A DNA stretch of 64,000 bases from Lasiosphaeria ovina (GCA_033439765.1 JAULSN010000001.1:2232001-2296000); one strand, 5' to 3'. Counted from the first letter of the stretch, positions 1 through 12,223 are shown. A program made the numbers and translations. The notes: a model not told the origin generated them from the letters alone.

Positions 1-2636
1 CTCGGGAAGCAGCAGAGTTACCGAATGGCAACGTCCTGGTACGGTGTGCATATCAACTCCTTGCGAGGAGGTCGCAAAGAAGCGGGTTGCTCGGCGTAGA
101 AAACCCCCGAGCTTTGCGAGGAGAGCCAAGAATCTATTGTCGAATTGCTAAAGGGGGTGTCACGAGATTTGTTTTCTTGACCGAAAGCGGGTAAGCTTGT
201 GATTGCAAGAACTCCACAGTGGCGGACCAAGTCTGAGCAGAGAGTTCGCTGCCTAATCTCATATATCCGCGACATCTTCTTGATTATACTCGGAGGGGTG
301 TTGAGCCGGTTTCTTTGAGCCGAGAGCCTGTAAAGCGAGAGGCCATTATGGAACAAGCATCCAGAACCGGACCTCCATCTCCATATCAAGAGATCAAGAG
401 CCGCCGGAACCCGTGGAATGTAGCCCGTCTCAGCACCATCTTGATCAAGAAAATACGGAGCAAAAAAAAGCGGGATCGAGATCGGTGTCGAGGAGGAATT
501 TGTCTATGAGTTGCGAGAAGTTCTCAATTGCCTCGGCCTCTGCTGGGGAATTGATACCGGGAGGACTTTATCGGTTAATATAAGAGGTGGTGCAGCGGCA
601 GAAAAAACAGTCGTGTCTCCGGAATGTTTGTTACTCTGCTGGACCGGGACTCCCTTCTTCGGTGACGGGGACAAGTCTGGAGGTGCTTAGGCGTAGATAG
701 ATAAAGACAGGGGCCCGCAGGTTGTTCACAATCCGGTGCTGAAGATATGGTAGGGGGCAGTCTGGCTCAGCGGAAGTAGCGAAGAGAAGATCCAAGGAAC
801 AGGGACCAAGATACAGCGTTTCGAAATCCGCGGCTAACATCTCCTCACGAGCAGGCGCGATAGAGAGTAGCGATCAAAGGTCTCGATGATGGAAGTTGCT
901 GAAACCCCTTTCGTCTGCTGCAGGTGGGAAGCTGTATCGGAGCAGACCTAGGTAGCTTTCGGGGCCCCTTTTCGTTCGAGCGCCAGAAGCATCCAGCCTC
1001 GCGTTGAACCAGCTGAAGCAGCCTTACCACCTAGCCTCGCCTCTCAGCCTCGCCGTTCATGGGATGCGGTGTCTTGCTGGAGAGATGCGGGTCAAGAGGG
1101 TGGTCTGGGTTCTAGCTTTTCCACATGCTGCGCCAACACCACCATGTCCAACGACTATACGTGCTTGACCGAGCATAAATATAGATGCCGAGATCGAAAA
1201 AAGGAGGGGTTGGCTGGAGTTGCGTTACTGGCAACGGTGAGGCCGAAGCTGTATGAAGCTCGCTAGCCGGCTGTCGAGATGTGGCGCTGACACTATAATC
1301 TTAGTGCTCCAATTCTCAGAACGAACGGGCCGAGGTTTAAATCATGTGCTAAGATGCCTCAGAATGAGCGGGGTTCGATGCAGAAGAAGACGGAGGCGGA
1401 GTCTGCTCTGAAGCGTTGCGATCGGGGCGTCTACCCAGTCGTGTTGTTGACACATTTGATTGAATCTCCCGTCTCTTTGCTTGCCTAACCGACGAGAGGC
1501 ATGTGTCAGCAGCCTTCTTCATTCATATCATCATTTGGCCACGGGCAGCGGTCAAAGCGAGACTTGCTCGTCGTCCTGGCGGCAGTTGGAGTCATTGATG
1601 CACCGCACATCGATGTTGAGATCTTGAGGGGTTCACGGCGGCTGTCTGCCTGCAGAGGGGGAAAATCAAGAATCAAATATGGCTCCGTGCAGTCTGGAGG
1701 GCGGCTTGTCGGGAGGTTGCGGGTGGCGATCGCTCCAGCGTGGCTCCCGGGGCGCCCGAGATGGCTTCACGGAGAAAAGGGATGGTAGATTTGCTGCAGC
1801 GGATGGTGAGAAACCAGTAAGATATCGTCGTCTCGAATCTCTGGATGTAGAAATGCGCGTGGCTGCGTGGATTATGGGGACGTCGAGAGAAAGAATTTTG
1901 CGAGCGGCGGAGCACGTATGGTGCGAAGTTTCTCTGCCAAAAAGGATTGGGTAAATTTTGTTCGTTTGGTGCATGGCCCACGGTGTAGTGCTTTCCAGCT
2001 TTTGGCTGGCCTGAGGTATGCTTTGATAACGATAATGGCAAGGATCGAATAACGGATAATTGATGAGCTAGTGCAATGCACTCTCACTCCGATAACGGGG
2101 ACACGGTATAGAAATGGAGGCAGGAGAACAGAAATTATTTCTTATCCGTTTCAGCGGCTGCTTTAGCTATCCAAGTACCTGGGCTTTTTGCTACCTTCAT
2201 TACCTACGTGGTGTACGAAAACGGGGTTTCTCGCTTAATTAAATATGAACCGGAAACTTGAAAGGAAGATCAGACTGAGGATTCAGGGCCCTCCCCCTTT
2301 TCGAATTGGAGCTACAGCAAGGAGAAAAGTCTAGTCGCTAACACGCCTGCACTATGATCAAGGTTTAGGAGATCGTTATGCTCTTGGAAATATATAGGCA
2401 TCTGGTGACACCGAGACATCGTAGGGCAAGCATATCCATCCCATGACGAAAGCTCTACGCAGTCGGAGCACGGCCGACATTTACAAGATAATATTGCGGA
2501 TTTGTCGTACCTCCGACGAGACACTGGATTCTCTGCACAAATAAATGGTTTGATACGCTTTATTCTCTAACAAAATTTCACCAGCTAAAGCCCTTCAGCC
2601 TCCGAATTGGTTTGATAGTTTCCTTCTGCGCCGCCA
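1..2636. other. Intergenic; no supportable gene
   Basis: I see no convincing gene here. All open frames are short, overlap each other on both strands and lack a recognisable domain or splice pattern. The stretch 2040-2640 is visibly richer in A and T than the rest. Decayed transposon sequence is possible but I could not identify any element. Confidence 0.5.
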
Positions 2637-3231
2637 CTAATGAAACCATCCTAATAACTTTTCAGGTATGCGAACACCGTCCGGGTCGAATCTGTGGGAG
2701 GCTTGGCCGGCTGCACGCTTGCCATGCCGGAACCGAATGATTCCTGGGGCAGCGCCCCCATGTGGCCCAGGAAGGCGGGAAAGCTCCTCGCGGAGTCGCA
2801 TCCCCTTACAGACGGTGAAGTCCGGGTCGAATCTGTGGGAGGGCTTGGCCGCCCGCTTGAGCTTTAGGAACTTCCCGCAATTTGAAGGTGTCGCCGGCCC
2901 TGGCCGCGGGCGGAGGAGGAGGGGGGGCGTGGCTAACACCGTTGGTGCCGTTGCCGGTCTTGGAGCCGTTGACACCAGCCGCTATTGGATTGGGGTTGCC
3001 TGGGTTAGCAATCATTGAACGGCGAGAACCAGCATCAAAGGAGTGAATTATTACCAGATTCTGTGATAGTATAGGGCGAAGCCACACTTCCTCTGGGGAG
3101 CCTTGCTCCTCCAAAATCTCTTTGCTTTGCAATCGTCGACCTGTCACCGCGCGGCCGTTAACACCGTTGATGGCCATTGTGTGGGTAAACTCGACGACGC
3201 CTTCAAGAATGGCAGCTTGTATACTAGGGCC
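2637..3231 (-). CDS. Possible hypothetical protein, structure uncertain
   Basis: An open frame runs on the minus strand from about 3231 to 2806. Its first ATG is at 3177 and it opens MAINGVNGRAVTG. Just upstream of the ATG, in the same frame, the codons read EGVVEFTHT, after a stop at about 3232, so this may be an internal exon with an acceptor nearby. The product is hydrophilic, with a proline run (PPPPPPP) and an Asn/Gly-rich stretch, and no domain I recognise. A second frame (2637-2975) overlaps its 3' end, where a 30-base direct repeat lies. It may be a decayed gene rather than an active one. Confidence 0.25.
2679..2851. repeat. Direct repeat, ~30 bp, two copies
   Basis: The block at 2679-2709 (core tccgggtcgaatctgtggga followed by ggcttggccg) recurs at 2819-2851 with one inserted g. 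The copies are about 140 bases apart and lie within the 3' part of a possible minus-strand gene. Confidence 0.7.
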
Positions 3232-3864
3232 AGGTTCTCATACTCGCACAGGTGCCGTTAAGGCTTTTTGCGCGGCAACGCAACTGAACGCGGAGACGAC
3301 GGCGGGGTGGGCGATCCAGAGGCTGTGATTTGACCTTTTTCGAAAGGTTGAAAGGAAAGAAAAGAAAAGCAGAGAAGAGGGGGGAGGGGTCCACAAAACA
3401 GGGTGGATCCCCCAGAAGCCCCCGGGAGGGTTGGACCTGGACGGGTGCACTTGCCAACGTTCCATGTGAATTTGTGAAGTAATTAGCACCTGCCTGGGTC
3501 GGCATTGGCAAGTTGGTTGAATTTGGATATCAGAGCATCATGCGTCCAACCCTGGTTCTAAAACCGGCAAGCATTCCACCATACCCCTATCCGCAATCTG
3601 CTGCATTATTTGCCGTTTGGTGTGCTTTGTTCCTTTCTCAATGTGGCTTTGCTACCATGCCAGCTGATCGTGACGAGTTATCCTATTCATTTCGGCCCTA
3701 CTCGTCCCACACATCCTCGCAGTACGACCTGGCCGTACACACACTGTCCATGGCGGCATCCCAGTCTGATCTATGTGCCCTCCCGTAGCATTGACGGCAG
3801 CTCAATGCTCTTGGCTCATGCAGTCGTCATAGATCCTTCCAATTATGCACACGCTACGCCGTTG
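3232..3864. other. Intergenic; no supportable gene
   Basis: Several short open frames exist on both strands, but none has a domain, a plausible intron structure or coding-like composition. I assign no gene. Confidence 0.45.
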
Positions 3865-4646
3865 CTACTCATCTCTCGGGTTTGAGGTCACGAGGGAGTG
3901 CCATAGCGGGTCGTCGGGAGAGCGGCACTCGCCGAGCTTGTGCCATCGGTGGATCCGGATGGTCCAGACTTTTGCTCTCGCAGCAGAGCCTGATGTCGCT
4001 CTCCTTTGACTGCTGTCTAGAAGCGCAATTTCCATTTTGTAGTCGGTAAAGCACACGGGGCAGGAGAGAACTCGACCCTCGATTGGGTTCTGGCCACCTT
4101 GGAACAGCCTATGCGACGGTTGATAACCGAATATTGATCCGTCGTAGAATAAATCGTCCCCTGATTGATATAGTGGTGCTGGGAGGTGACGGCATATTAG
4201 AAAGTTGTCGAGCTGGTGGATGATATCCTGGTTCATCCACAACCCGTTGTCGCCGCTACCGGTAAGCTGCGCCAGTGTAAGGTCTAACGCCATGACCAGC
4301 CTTGGATTCGGCCGGCCCTTTCGTGCCAAGTGTACAGGTAGATGCAGCCGTGGCAGTAGTATAGGCTGAGGATGTCTTGCTCAAGCCAGTGTAGCAGCGT
4401 GCCTTTTGATGCAGGCGATGACTGGAGGACCGACGGGTCGAAGTTTTTGAAGTACAAGTCGCGGCAGATGAGCGTGAGCGAAACGGTTAAATCTGGTTCA
4501 AGGTATATTATGATCATGTCGATGATTTCAGTGGGAACCATCCCCAATGAGCATTTCTTCAGACCCGATGTACTCTTGTTGTGATACAAGGCCCGGAAAA
4601 TGCATGGTACTATGCCCATTATGAAGAGTGATACGAAGGGGAGCAT
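3865..4646 (-). pseudogene. F-box protein remnant, frameshifted
   Basis: The first frame (4646 down to about 4325) starts MLPFVSLFIMG and contains an F-box-like helix pair, MVPTEIIDMIIIYL...LTLICRDLYFK. It continues to YYCHGCIYLYTWH. The second frame (about 4329 to 3865) carries the family's later part: PRLVMALDLTLAQLTG, then SCPVCFTDYKMEIALLD, then a C-terminal HRWHKLGECRSPDDPLW. In fungal F-box proteins of this kind these blocks follow one another in one frame. Here the join at about 4325 needs a +1 shift, with no room for an intron because the blocks nearly touch. F-box proteins select substrates for SCF ubiquitin ligases. I see a broken copy, unless the base is a sequencing error. Family assignment is moderate. 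Confidence 0.55.
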
Positions 4647-5282
4647 GGATTAGACTTAGGGATTGTCGAGGGTTGTGGGAAGATGTCAGGATGTGTTAGA
4701 TGGACGTGAAGAGAGAAGTTACTGAGTGGCCGTGTGGCGGAAGAGGGTTGAAGGTCTGAATATAGTGTATTGGTCGAGGTGAATTAGGAAATTTAAATCA
4801 GTTAAATCGTCCGTTTTGAAGGCCAGATTTGGTCGACTTTAGACTTGAGTTGGACTGGGCGATTTGCAGTGATTTTCTATCTATGGATATATTAGCCAAC
4901 GTTCTGTTCGCTTTTTCTAGGTTATCTGGGTTCCGGGCCCTACATTCACTTGGCCGTGAATTCCGAGTTATCGATCCGATATTTGCTTAGCTTCTGGGTC
5001 TTTTTCGTCCCAATTAATCAAGGCATTCTTTCCGTGAGGTGGACATCTGCATTGGTCTGTCAAATCTGCATTTTACCCGGCCAAATCGTTCTAGTGATAT
5101 CCTCAAATCCTGTTAAATTTGGCAACTAGTTTGATTTGTTTGAGTTATTACCAGTACTCTGTAGATACAATCTTCCTCGGCTTTGCTTGAGACTCAAAGT
5201 AGGTTAGTTTGATGCACGTGAGGAACCCAAGACAAGGTTAGAAAGTGTATTAAATTATGTTTATTTTCTTCTTTCTTGAAAG
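4647..5282. other. Intergenic, AT-rich
   Basis: This stretch lies upstream of the F-box remnant and is AT-rich, with motifs such as aaatttaaatcagttaaatc around 4790. No open frame looks coding. Confidence 0.5.
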
Positions 5283-6240
5283 TTACATGTCCCTCCACAC
5301 CGCCTGGCGCTGCCCATGTTGTCGATAGGTCAAACATATTGTGAAGAACAACACAGCGGCTGGCTCATCAGTCCGTGCGAGCTTTTGCATTAGGGCATCG
5401 CGGCTGTAGTTATTGAAATTGATGCCGGCGACATCGGTATCGTCGAGGGCACTGGCACCAGCCAGTACCCTGAATGGGCCATGTGTGCCCACAGGCTCTC
5501 GAAGCTATTATGACGCACCCGAAGATGGTCCCGGACGGTCGCTTTAGCGAAATGAAGGAGAAGATTTACCACGGGGCCAAGCCGGAGTGGCCACGAGTCA
5601 GCGACCACGGCGTCCACAGGCGCCGAGGGGAGCAGCCTGGTTCCCTGACACTGTTGGCTGTGTCTTTGGAATAGTCGCATAAGTTTTGGTGGCTTGAGAT
5701 TGTCGCTGTCGATTAAGGAATGCCGGGAGAGCGCGCTCCTTTATTGGAGTGAGGGATTGGCAAATGGATCAATGAAAGACTTGCAGGCCTTCTCCTGAGT
5801 ATTTTGGCTCGTGGCCAGATTCTCCTGTACCCTCTGGAACTTCTGCTGAATCTTGGACAAGCCCTTCTTCTGAGGGGAGCCGGACTGGGAAACTCGATCC
5901 ATCTCCTTCTGAATACGGTCGACGGTCATATTTCCTGGCGAGGTATGGATTTGGGTAGGACGAGGAGGCAAAAATGGTTTCCTCCTGCTGAGATGGGGCT
6001 TGGGCTGTGCGCGGCTTTCATTGTGCGTCGACTTCGAGGTGTAGAAAGGAGACTCCTCGGGATGCTTTTGGATGTGGCGGATCATGTCGGGATCCAGTCC
6101 CCGGCGCGCCTCGGGATGGTGCGGCCAGAAGTAGACCGAGCAGGACGGGGTTGATAGTTTCAGTATGAAGGGTTGCAGAGAAGCCGACTAGCAGTCTGGT
6201 AGGTAAAATTTGAAGAAAAGAATGGGTTGTGCACTCACAA
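5283..6240 (-). pseudogene. Decayed hypothetical gene(s)
   Basis: Two minus-strand blocks look once-coding. The upstream block (about 6180-5741) reads SVYFWPHHPEARRGLDPDMI and onward in one frame as a basic, polar segment ending FIDPFANPSLQ. A GTGAGT...CCAG intron of about 43 bases could lie just before it (6195-6238). The downstream block changes frame near 5480: RVRHNSFESLWAHM in one frame is followed in another by RVLAGASALDDTDVAGINFN and a hydrophobic segment AVLFFTICLTY. I do not recognise the family, and whether these were one gene or two is unclear. The frame change suggests decay. Confidence 0.35.
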
Positions 6241-6282
6241 AAAAACCGAACGGGAACACGGTCCACATTCCTAGCTCTGTAC

Positions 6283-6365
6283 TGTATCTAAGGTACTAAG
6301 ATACCTTACGAATCTTTTCACCAAATTAGGATAAGTTTAGGTACCTAAGGTAGCTATCTCAGCAC
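6283..6365. repeat. Short TACCTTAG/TAGGTACC inverted repeats
   Basis: The segment holds clustered copies of taaggtac, taccttacg, taggtacctaaggtag and similar, giving several short palindromes. Related short runs occur at 34110-34140, 44935-44955 and 51590-51610. I cannot assign them to a known element. Confidence 0.5.
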
Positions 6366-7650
6366 CCGCGGTATCTTAGGCATTATAGGTCATTCTCATA
6401 TGTAATTAGCCAGTGGATCATAGCATGGTCAGGGCTCTATAGAGGTTAGATCTGTCACCATAGGAGCTGATTTACTAGTACTAGTACTTACGAAAGAGTG
6501 CATGCCCATATGGAAGGTACGAATCCTGAGAGCTCGGGCATTATAACACTCCTGGCCAGATTTCGTCTCACTATTTCGAGTCCGTGCACTTCATTCTTCG
6601 CTGCCCTGCCCTCTTCAACTCGGTGTGCTTGCAAATTTCCGGAGAGAAAGAGCTGAATTTGCGAGATACGTTTTTCAATATCCTACACCCGTCTACCCAA
6701 ACCAATATCTTACGTCCCATGCCTCGCTTGTGCGTTTTCTCTCTCTTCATTGTTGCAATCTGGGGGTTGAAAGCCAGAGAAGGGAAAGGAGAGCTACACA
6801 CGGCAATCCTCGCTCTTTTCTTCCTCTTTTCCACAGGTACGTGCCTCTACTTTGACCATCTTCGCATCTTCCCCTCTCCAGAACAAGTCCTCGCAGGGTC
6901 GCAGATTATCCAAGACTTTTCCTAGTCAGGTCTGCCTCTTCTTCTCGAACATCATTTTAATCCATTTACGTATGCCAGCCCTCATTCTCGTTTTCTCGGC
7001 CACGCCGTCATTCTCTCTAAGCTACCTCAAACTCATTTTCGCCTTCTCTTTACAAGCCCACTCGCTTAACACCCCCCTGACGAGCCACGCGTAAGCCTGC
7101 TCGATCGTTCTCCTGATTTTTCTGGCAGACAGTTCCTAGACCCCTAGATCTAGTGTTTGAACCCCAAGACACGCGTTTCTTTCAACGCTATACTGACGGC
7201 CGACATTTCTCCCGGTCCATTGATTCCTTGGTAGAAAAGTCTCCTTTTGATTCTTTCTGAACTAGCCTTTATTCTGATTCGATACGGAAGATTGATCTCC
7301 ACGTCCTGGACCTCGGCCGATTCCGAAACACGGCGAGTGCCGGCAAAATTTCTTTCAGCCGAAATCCACGGGCGTTGCCTTGAACGGAGGTCTCTATACA
7401 TGATCTTTACGTGGAGAAGAGTTCCTACAGAGAGACAATTCAGCGAGAGCAATCTCACACTACAAATTGGGTTTCGCGACTTCTCACTCAATGACAGCCA
7501 TAGGCGTGTACCTGGTTGTAGCTAATCGTTTCGTTTATCAGAGCTGTCCGAGATCAATCGGCTTCGCTACAACGGAGAAGCTCCCGGCTTTGAGCTCCGA
7601 GCCTGATGGAAACGCGGGCTTCAACCACCCAATGAACTGGAATACAAGCG
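6366..7650. other. Intergenic, pyrimidine-rich; no supportable gene
   Basis: The stretch 6580-7100 is C/T-rich on the plus strand and holds three overlapping short frames with hydrophobic, low-complexity translations. This is typical of fungal promoter or untranslated sequence. From 7150 to 7640 I see no coding signal. Confidence 0.45.
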
Positions 7651-7990
7651 CAAGAGGAGGATTACAGCAACCGGGATACAACGGCAAGAGGAGGAAATAA
7701 CAATCGGGGAACACATCCGTAAGAGGAGGGAATTATAACACGGAACATATCAGCATAGAGGGAGGAACAAAGTGGGAATGCAGGAGCAAGAGGAGGATTA
7801 CAACAGGGGATACACCGTCAAGAGGAAGAAATAATAACCGGGGAAAACACTGACAAGAGATGGAAATAACAAGATTGGAATGAGGGAGCAAGAGGAGGAT
7901 TGTAACAGCGAATACACCGGCAAGAGCAGGAAATAATAACCGAGGAAAACCGACAAGAGATGGAAATAACAACATGGAACATTTGAGCAA
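7651..7990. repeat. Degenerate tandem repeat, ~100 bp unit
   Basis: The phrase caagaggaggatt recurs at 7651, 7787 and 7889, with a weaker start near 7988. Unit lengths are therefore about 136, 102 and 99 bases. Each unit carries the internal phrases gggatacac-ggcaagag-aggaaataa and gacaagagatggaaataac, with scattered substitutions. The reverse strand translates as a Leu/Ser-rich low-complexity frame, which I regard as an artefact of the repeat. Confidence 0.75.
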
Positions 7991-8574
7991 AAGAAGGAAC
8001 AAGGCTAGAATGCAGCGGCAGGAAGAGGAATATATACACCGAACATGGAGCTGAAAGCCACAAAGTTTCCGAAAAGACCTACCTGCTTACTTGCCTCGAT
8101 ACTTCCCTGCCACAACGCCGACCCCTCCTCATATGCCTCGGCTATTTTACGACCGACCTGACCTTGTGCACGCGATAACTATGCCACAAGCCGCATAACT
8201 TTTACAAGCAACAGGAATACCCCGGTGAAAAGGAGACGAGTGGTGGGACCATCAAAGAACAAAAAGCGCCACAAAGCAAAAGGAGAGAAATGAACGGGGC
8301 ACTCCGGATTTCCGGCATATTACTGGACGTTGTTCCCTAGAGTCAAAGCCATTGGCCAGCGGCAAGGCAGACTGGCTGGCGACCAGGTGTCGTGGCGCTA
8401 ACGCAGAGTGGTGGCAGTGCGGCTGAGTCTCAGAGTGGGGTTTGAAAACTGCACTCTCGTCAAGCCCAGAGCCTCGCCATTCCTTGACCCGCCAGAAGCT
8501 ATCCAGCCAGTATCATAAACGAGCTGACAGTGTCGCCAGTTGACCCCCTCCAATCTTTATATTGTCCACCGGTA
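7991..8574. other. Upstream region of the E2-fusion gene
   Basis: No coding frame is convincing. This is the probable promoter and leader of the gene starting at 8575. I saw no distinctive operator-like site. Confidence 0.4.
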
Positions 8575-10339
8575 ATGGACCCCCTGAGTATCACGGCCTC
8601 GGTGGCTGGAATCTTGTCAGCTGCGGCGCAGGTAGCCAAGATTCTCGGCCAGGTCAAAGATGCTCCCGAGTCTATCAAGTCAATCGTGGTCGAGGTGAAC
8701 CACATCAAGATTGTTGTGACGGCTCTGCAACGCTTCATTGACAGGACGATCCGTCTCGATCCCGAACGTGCTGCTCTCATCCAAATCGAGGATGTCGTCA
8801 CAATCCTTACCCAGACCGTTTTGGTCTTCTCGGAGCTCGAGACGGTTGTCAAGGGCGCCTCCTCATCGTCTCAAGATGCGATATCACGGCTCCGCGATCG
8901 TGTCACCTGGACATGGCAACAGGGTGCGGCTCTGCGTCTCGTTGGCCAACTGCAGCAGCACAAGACCTCTCTGAGCCTTTTGCTCCAGATCATTCAATGG
9001 TAAGTTGCGGCTGCTGCTTGAAGTTTTCAGTGAGTTATGAGGCAAAATTCTGACTTGACTCCAAGCGAGTCCAACGTCGAGGCTTTCGATAGCGCTGCGT
9101 CGCTCCAAGACCACATCGGGCAGCAGCTAGAGCGAGACTCGGATCTAGCATCCCGGCTGCAGCAGCTCGATCTACCACCGGGTGCTATTGAGCTTGACGA
9201 TCTGACCCCCTTGGGTCCAGGCAGTCCAGATGGAGATACAGTGGAGTCGGCCGAGGTTGAAGTCCAAGTTGGAGCTCTTGGAAATAGCCATCCTCCGGGT
9301 CCTCCACCCATACCACCTAGCAGTAACGTCACGGCGGATGCGGCAAGCATGCCCCAAGCAAACTTTGACGACATCTTGTCAGAAAGCTGGGTGTACAACC
9401 GAAACCGCGACAGAGAGACCGACGCGGCGAGCACCATACTGACCACCAGGTCCCGGGCGTGGTCCATCCTGTCCGGGCTCAGCCTGGCCCAGATATCCGT
9501 GATTGCCGTCATCAAGCTTCCATTGAACGAGATGGAGCTTAAGAGATTCTTTCTTCTTGCCTTCTCTTCTGCCATGGACTCTTCCTTGACCATAGCTGAG
9601 GCTTCAGAATCACAAACTCAAGACCACAAAAGGCTCCGGAACACCATGTCCAACGTGGAGAGGAGACTCAACAAGGAACTCGCGGATCTGGAACGAAATC
9701 TAAATCTAAACTGGGCAGCCGGGCCCATTGGCGATAACATGGTAGGTTGACAATTCATTCTAATTCTGGTCCAAGGGCTGTCGAGCAGAAACGGTGGATT
9801 GACTGACTAAACCAATTCACCTAGCTCGACTGGCAAGCAACTATCATGGCGGTAAGTGACTGATCTATGCGCCGGTGTCTCCTTCCAACTGACATGGAAC
9901 CGCAGCCAAATGAATCCCTTTATTCAGGCGGCTTCTTCTTCCTCAGGATAGACTTCCCGGTCGCCTACCCCCTGACACAACCTCGAGTAAACTTCATGAC
10001 AAGGATCTACCACCCCAACATAAACTCGAAAGGCGAAATCAGGGGCATCGAAATGTTGACAAAACAGTGGTATCCGATGTTTACGGTTTCCAACGGTACG
10101 AAGGCCCAAAAGCCTCTCCCTCTAGAAGCAGGTTTTCTTCCATGACCTGCGAAGCTAATAAATATTCAACCATGCGCTTACACCAACATCTAGTCCTTGC
10201 GGAAATCACCAAGCTCATATCAACGCCGCTTCTGGAGCCGGCCAGTGTTGCAGTTCCCGAAATCGCACACATCTACAGGACAGACCGCAACAGATTCGAA
10301 AAGACAGCGCGCGAATGGGTTAGGAAGTATGCTTCCTGA
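8575..10339 (+). CDS. Fungal STAND-type N-domain fused to a cysteine-less E2 (UEV-like) domain
   Basis: Exons are 8575-8999, 9066-9741, 9825-9851, 9906-10095 and 10194-10339, giving 487 residues; every junction keeps frame. Start ATG 8575 gives MDPLSITASVAGILSAA, the hallmark opening of the fungal N-terminal domain of STAND/NLR-type proteins (about 1-150). It is followed by an acidic linker and the block GLSLAQISVIAVIKLPL (about 277-293), common in such proteins. Residues 341-487 align end to end with Ubc4/Ubc5-type E2s: RLNKELADLERN, AGPIGDN, YSGGFFFLRIDFP, TRIYHPNINSKG, then VPEIAHIYRTDR and TAREWVRKYA. The HPN motif (412-414) is kept, but the active-site position ten residues on is Arg422 (GEIRGIEML, versus GSICLDIL in active E2s), with one residue inserted nearby. 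It should not form a ubiquitin thioester. By analogy with UEV proteins it could bind ubiquitin or a partner E2; that is inference. Confidence 0.85.
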
Positions 10340-10620
10340 TGTGTCACGACATGTTTCAACGGGAAGAAGCATAGGCATACTTATCATGACTGGAAATCTA
10401 AGCACATTGTGTTGATTGCTTATTGAGAACTCTGCGCTGAGAATCAGCTCCTCATTTTGCGCAGATGGTCTCTTGCCGTCAGCAAAACAGGGCTGTTTGA
10501 ACTTGATCTGGTTGACATATCCTCACACAGGAGATTCCTTCTAGAGACCACCATGTACAGACCTAGCTCTACGAGCAAACTTGAAGCTGGCTTGGAGAAA
10601 CCTAACGGGTCTCAGGTCTG
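10340..10620. other. Short intergenic gap between convergent genes
   Basis: This separates the plus-strand E2-fusion gene from the 3' end of the minus-strand acyltransferase pseudogene. No gene is seen. Confidence 0.5.
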
Positions 10621-12223
10621 CTACAGGCCGGCAGCAAAGTCCTCTTCCATCTGCGTCTCAAAATTCGCCCACTGGCTTTTGATCTTGTAGGCCGAGGTCC
10701 GGTAATTTCCCTTGGCATCCTTTCCCAGTACAAAGAAGCCATCGACGGGCTTGATGGGCCCGTGGTTCTCCTGGACGTACGACGGGCGACACGGCGCGCA
10801 GTCTTCCCTGGGAGATACGCGGGCAGGGGAAAAATCGAGGTCAAACAGGCCGGCCTTGGACCAGTTGGAGAAGCCGACCTGGGCCATGGCGCCGTCACCT
10901 AAAACAACGACGAGCAGGCCGAGGCGCGACTCCCGCACCATGGCGTAGTAGGCCTCATGCTGGGCGCGCGTGCCCTGCTCGTTGATGGCCCGTCGCACCT
11001 CGCACGCCAGCTAGCTTAGCGGCCGCGACGCCACGTCGCCGGCTGTCACCAGAACGTTGACCCACCCAAGCGCGTTGCCCACGTACGGCTGCTCTGCCGA
11101 GCGCGGGATCAAGTCATCCTCGAACGCCTTCCGCAGAGACATGGCGATCGACGCCGCCACCTGGATGCAGACAAAAAACAAACATCAGAAAATAGCGAAC
11201 AAGACAAGAAGAAAGAAAAGGAGGGCCCACCCACCGTGCGCTTGGGGTCCATCTCCATGGACTGCACCACGCAGCGCAGCGTCCACGCCGTGAGGACATC
11301 GCCCTCGGTGAGGAACACGGCAGCCGCGTCCTCGCCCTTCGTCGCCGCCACGGCGTGCAGCTCGGCCAGCGCGCGGTCCAGCTGCGCCCGCCAGTACGCC
11401 TCGCGCACGCACACCATGCGGTTCTCCTTGGCGCGCAGCAGCATGTCAACGCCGTAGCCGAGCCCCCAGCGCAGCAGGCCGATCAGGCCGACGCGGCGCG
11501 CCGCCAGCAGATGCGGCTCCGTCGCCGGCCGGGTCCCCTTGGCCAGCGCGTCGAACGGGTCGCTTTCTGTGCCACACGGCGTCGGGATGTTGACTTCGGC
11601 GCCGTGCAGCATGGCCTGCCAGCCCTCGACCACGTGCTGCAGCCCCAACGCGTCGAACGCCACGTGCTGCCACTGCAGCACCACGACCGTCTTGTAACGG
11701 AACGAGTTGACGCGCAGCCCCAGCACGGGCCGGTCACTGTCCACGTAGTCTGCGATCCCTTGCGGCTGGTAGCCCGGCTCCCAGGCCAGCGACGCCAGCG
11801 CGTCCGGGTCGCCTGCGACGGCCGGCCGGACGCTGTTGCTGTTGGGTGGTGACGGGATGGCGGAGCCCGCCGCGTGCGCGCTGGCTGCTACGCCGTGGTC
11901 GACGTGCGAGAAGCTGGTGGCTGGCCGCGCGGCTGTGAATTCCACGGGAATATGCCATTCGATTTTGCCGGCGGGCTTCGGGGCGTGTTAACAAGTCGAC
12001 GGTTCACGCACGGCCAGTAGGTATTAAAGAGAAAAGCCTACTTTCCTCCGCAGCCGCCCGCCCAGCCGCTGCCAGCCCTCGCGCCTGGCCAAACCCTCGA
12101 GCGGCGCCCGCAGCCGGGTCCAGCACCTCGTCGAACACGAGAGACACGGCCATGTTGTTGCCCTGCACCAGCGGGCTGTCCTCGAAGAAGTGCAGCGGCG
12201 CCACGCGGTCGGTTGCACGTGCG

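Noticed and set aside
9027..9593. Minus-strand 188-codon frame
   Set aside because: It is antisense to exon 2 of the E2-fusion gene and has no domain.
11355..11852. Plus-strand 165-codon frame
   Set aside because: It is antisense to exon 2 of the acyltransferase, which carries HXXXD. The plus frame has no domain.
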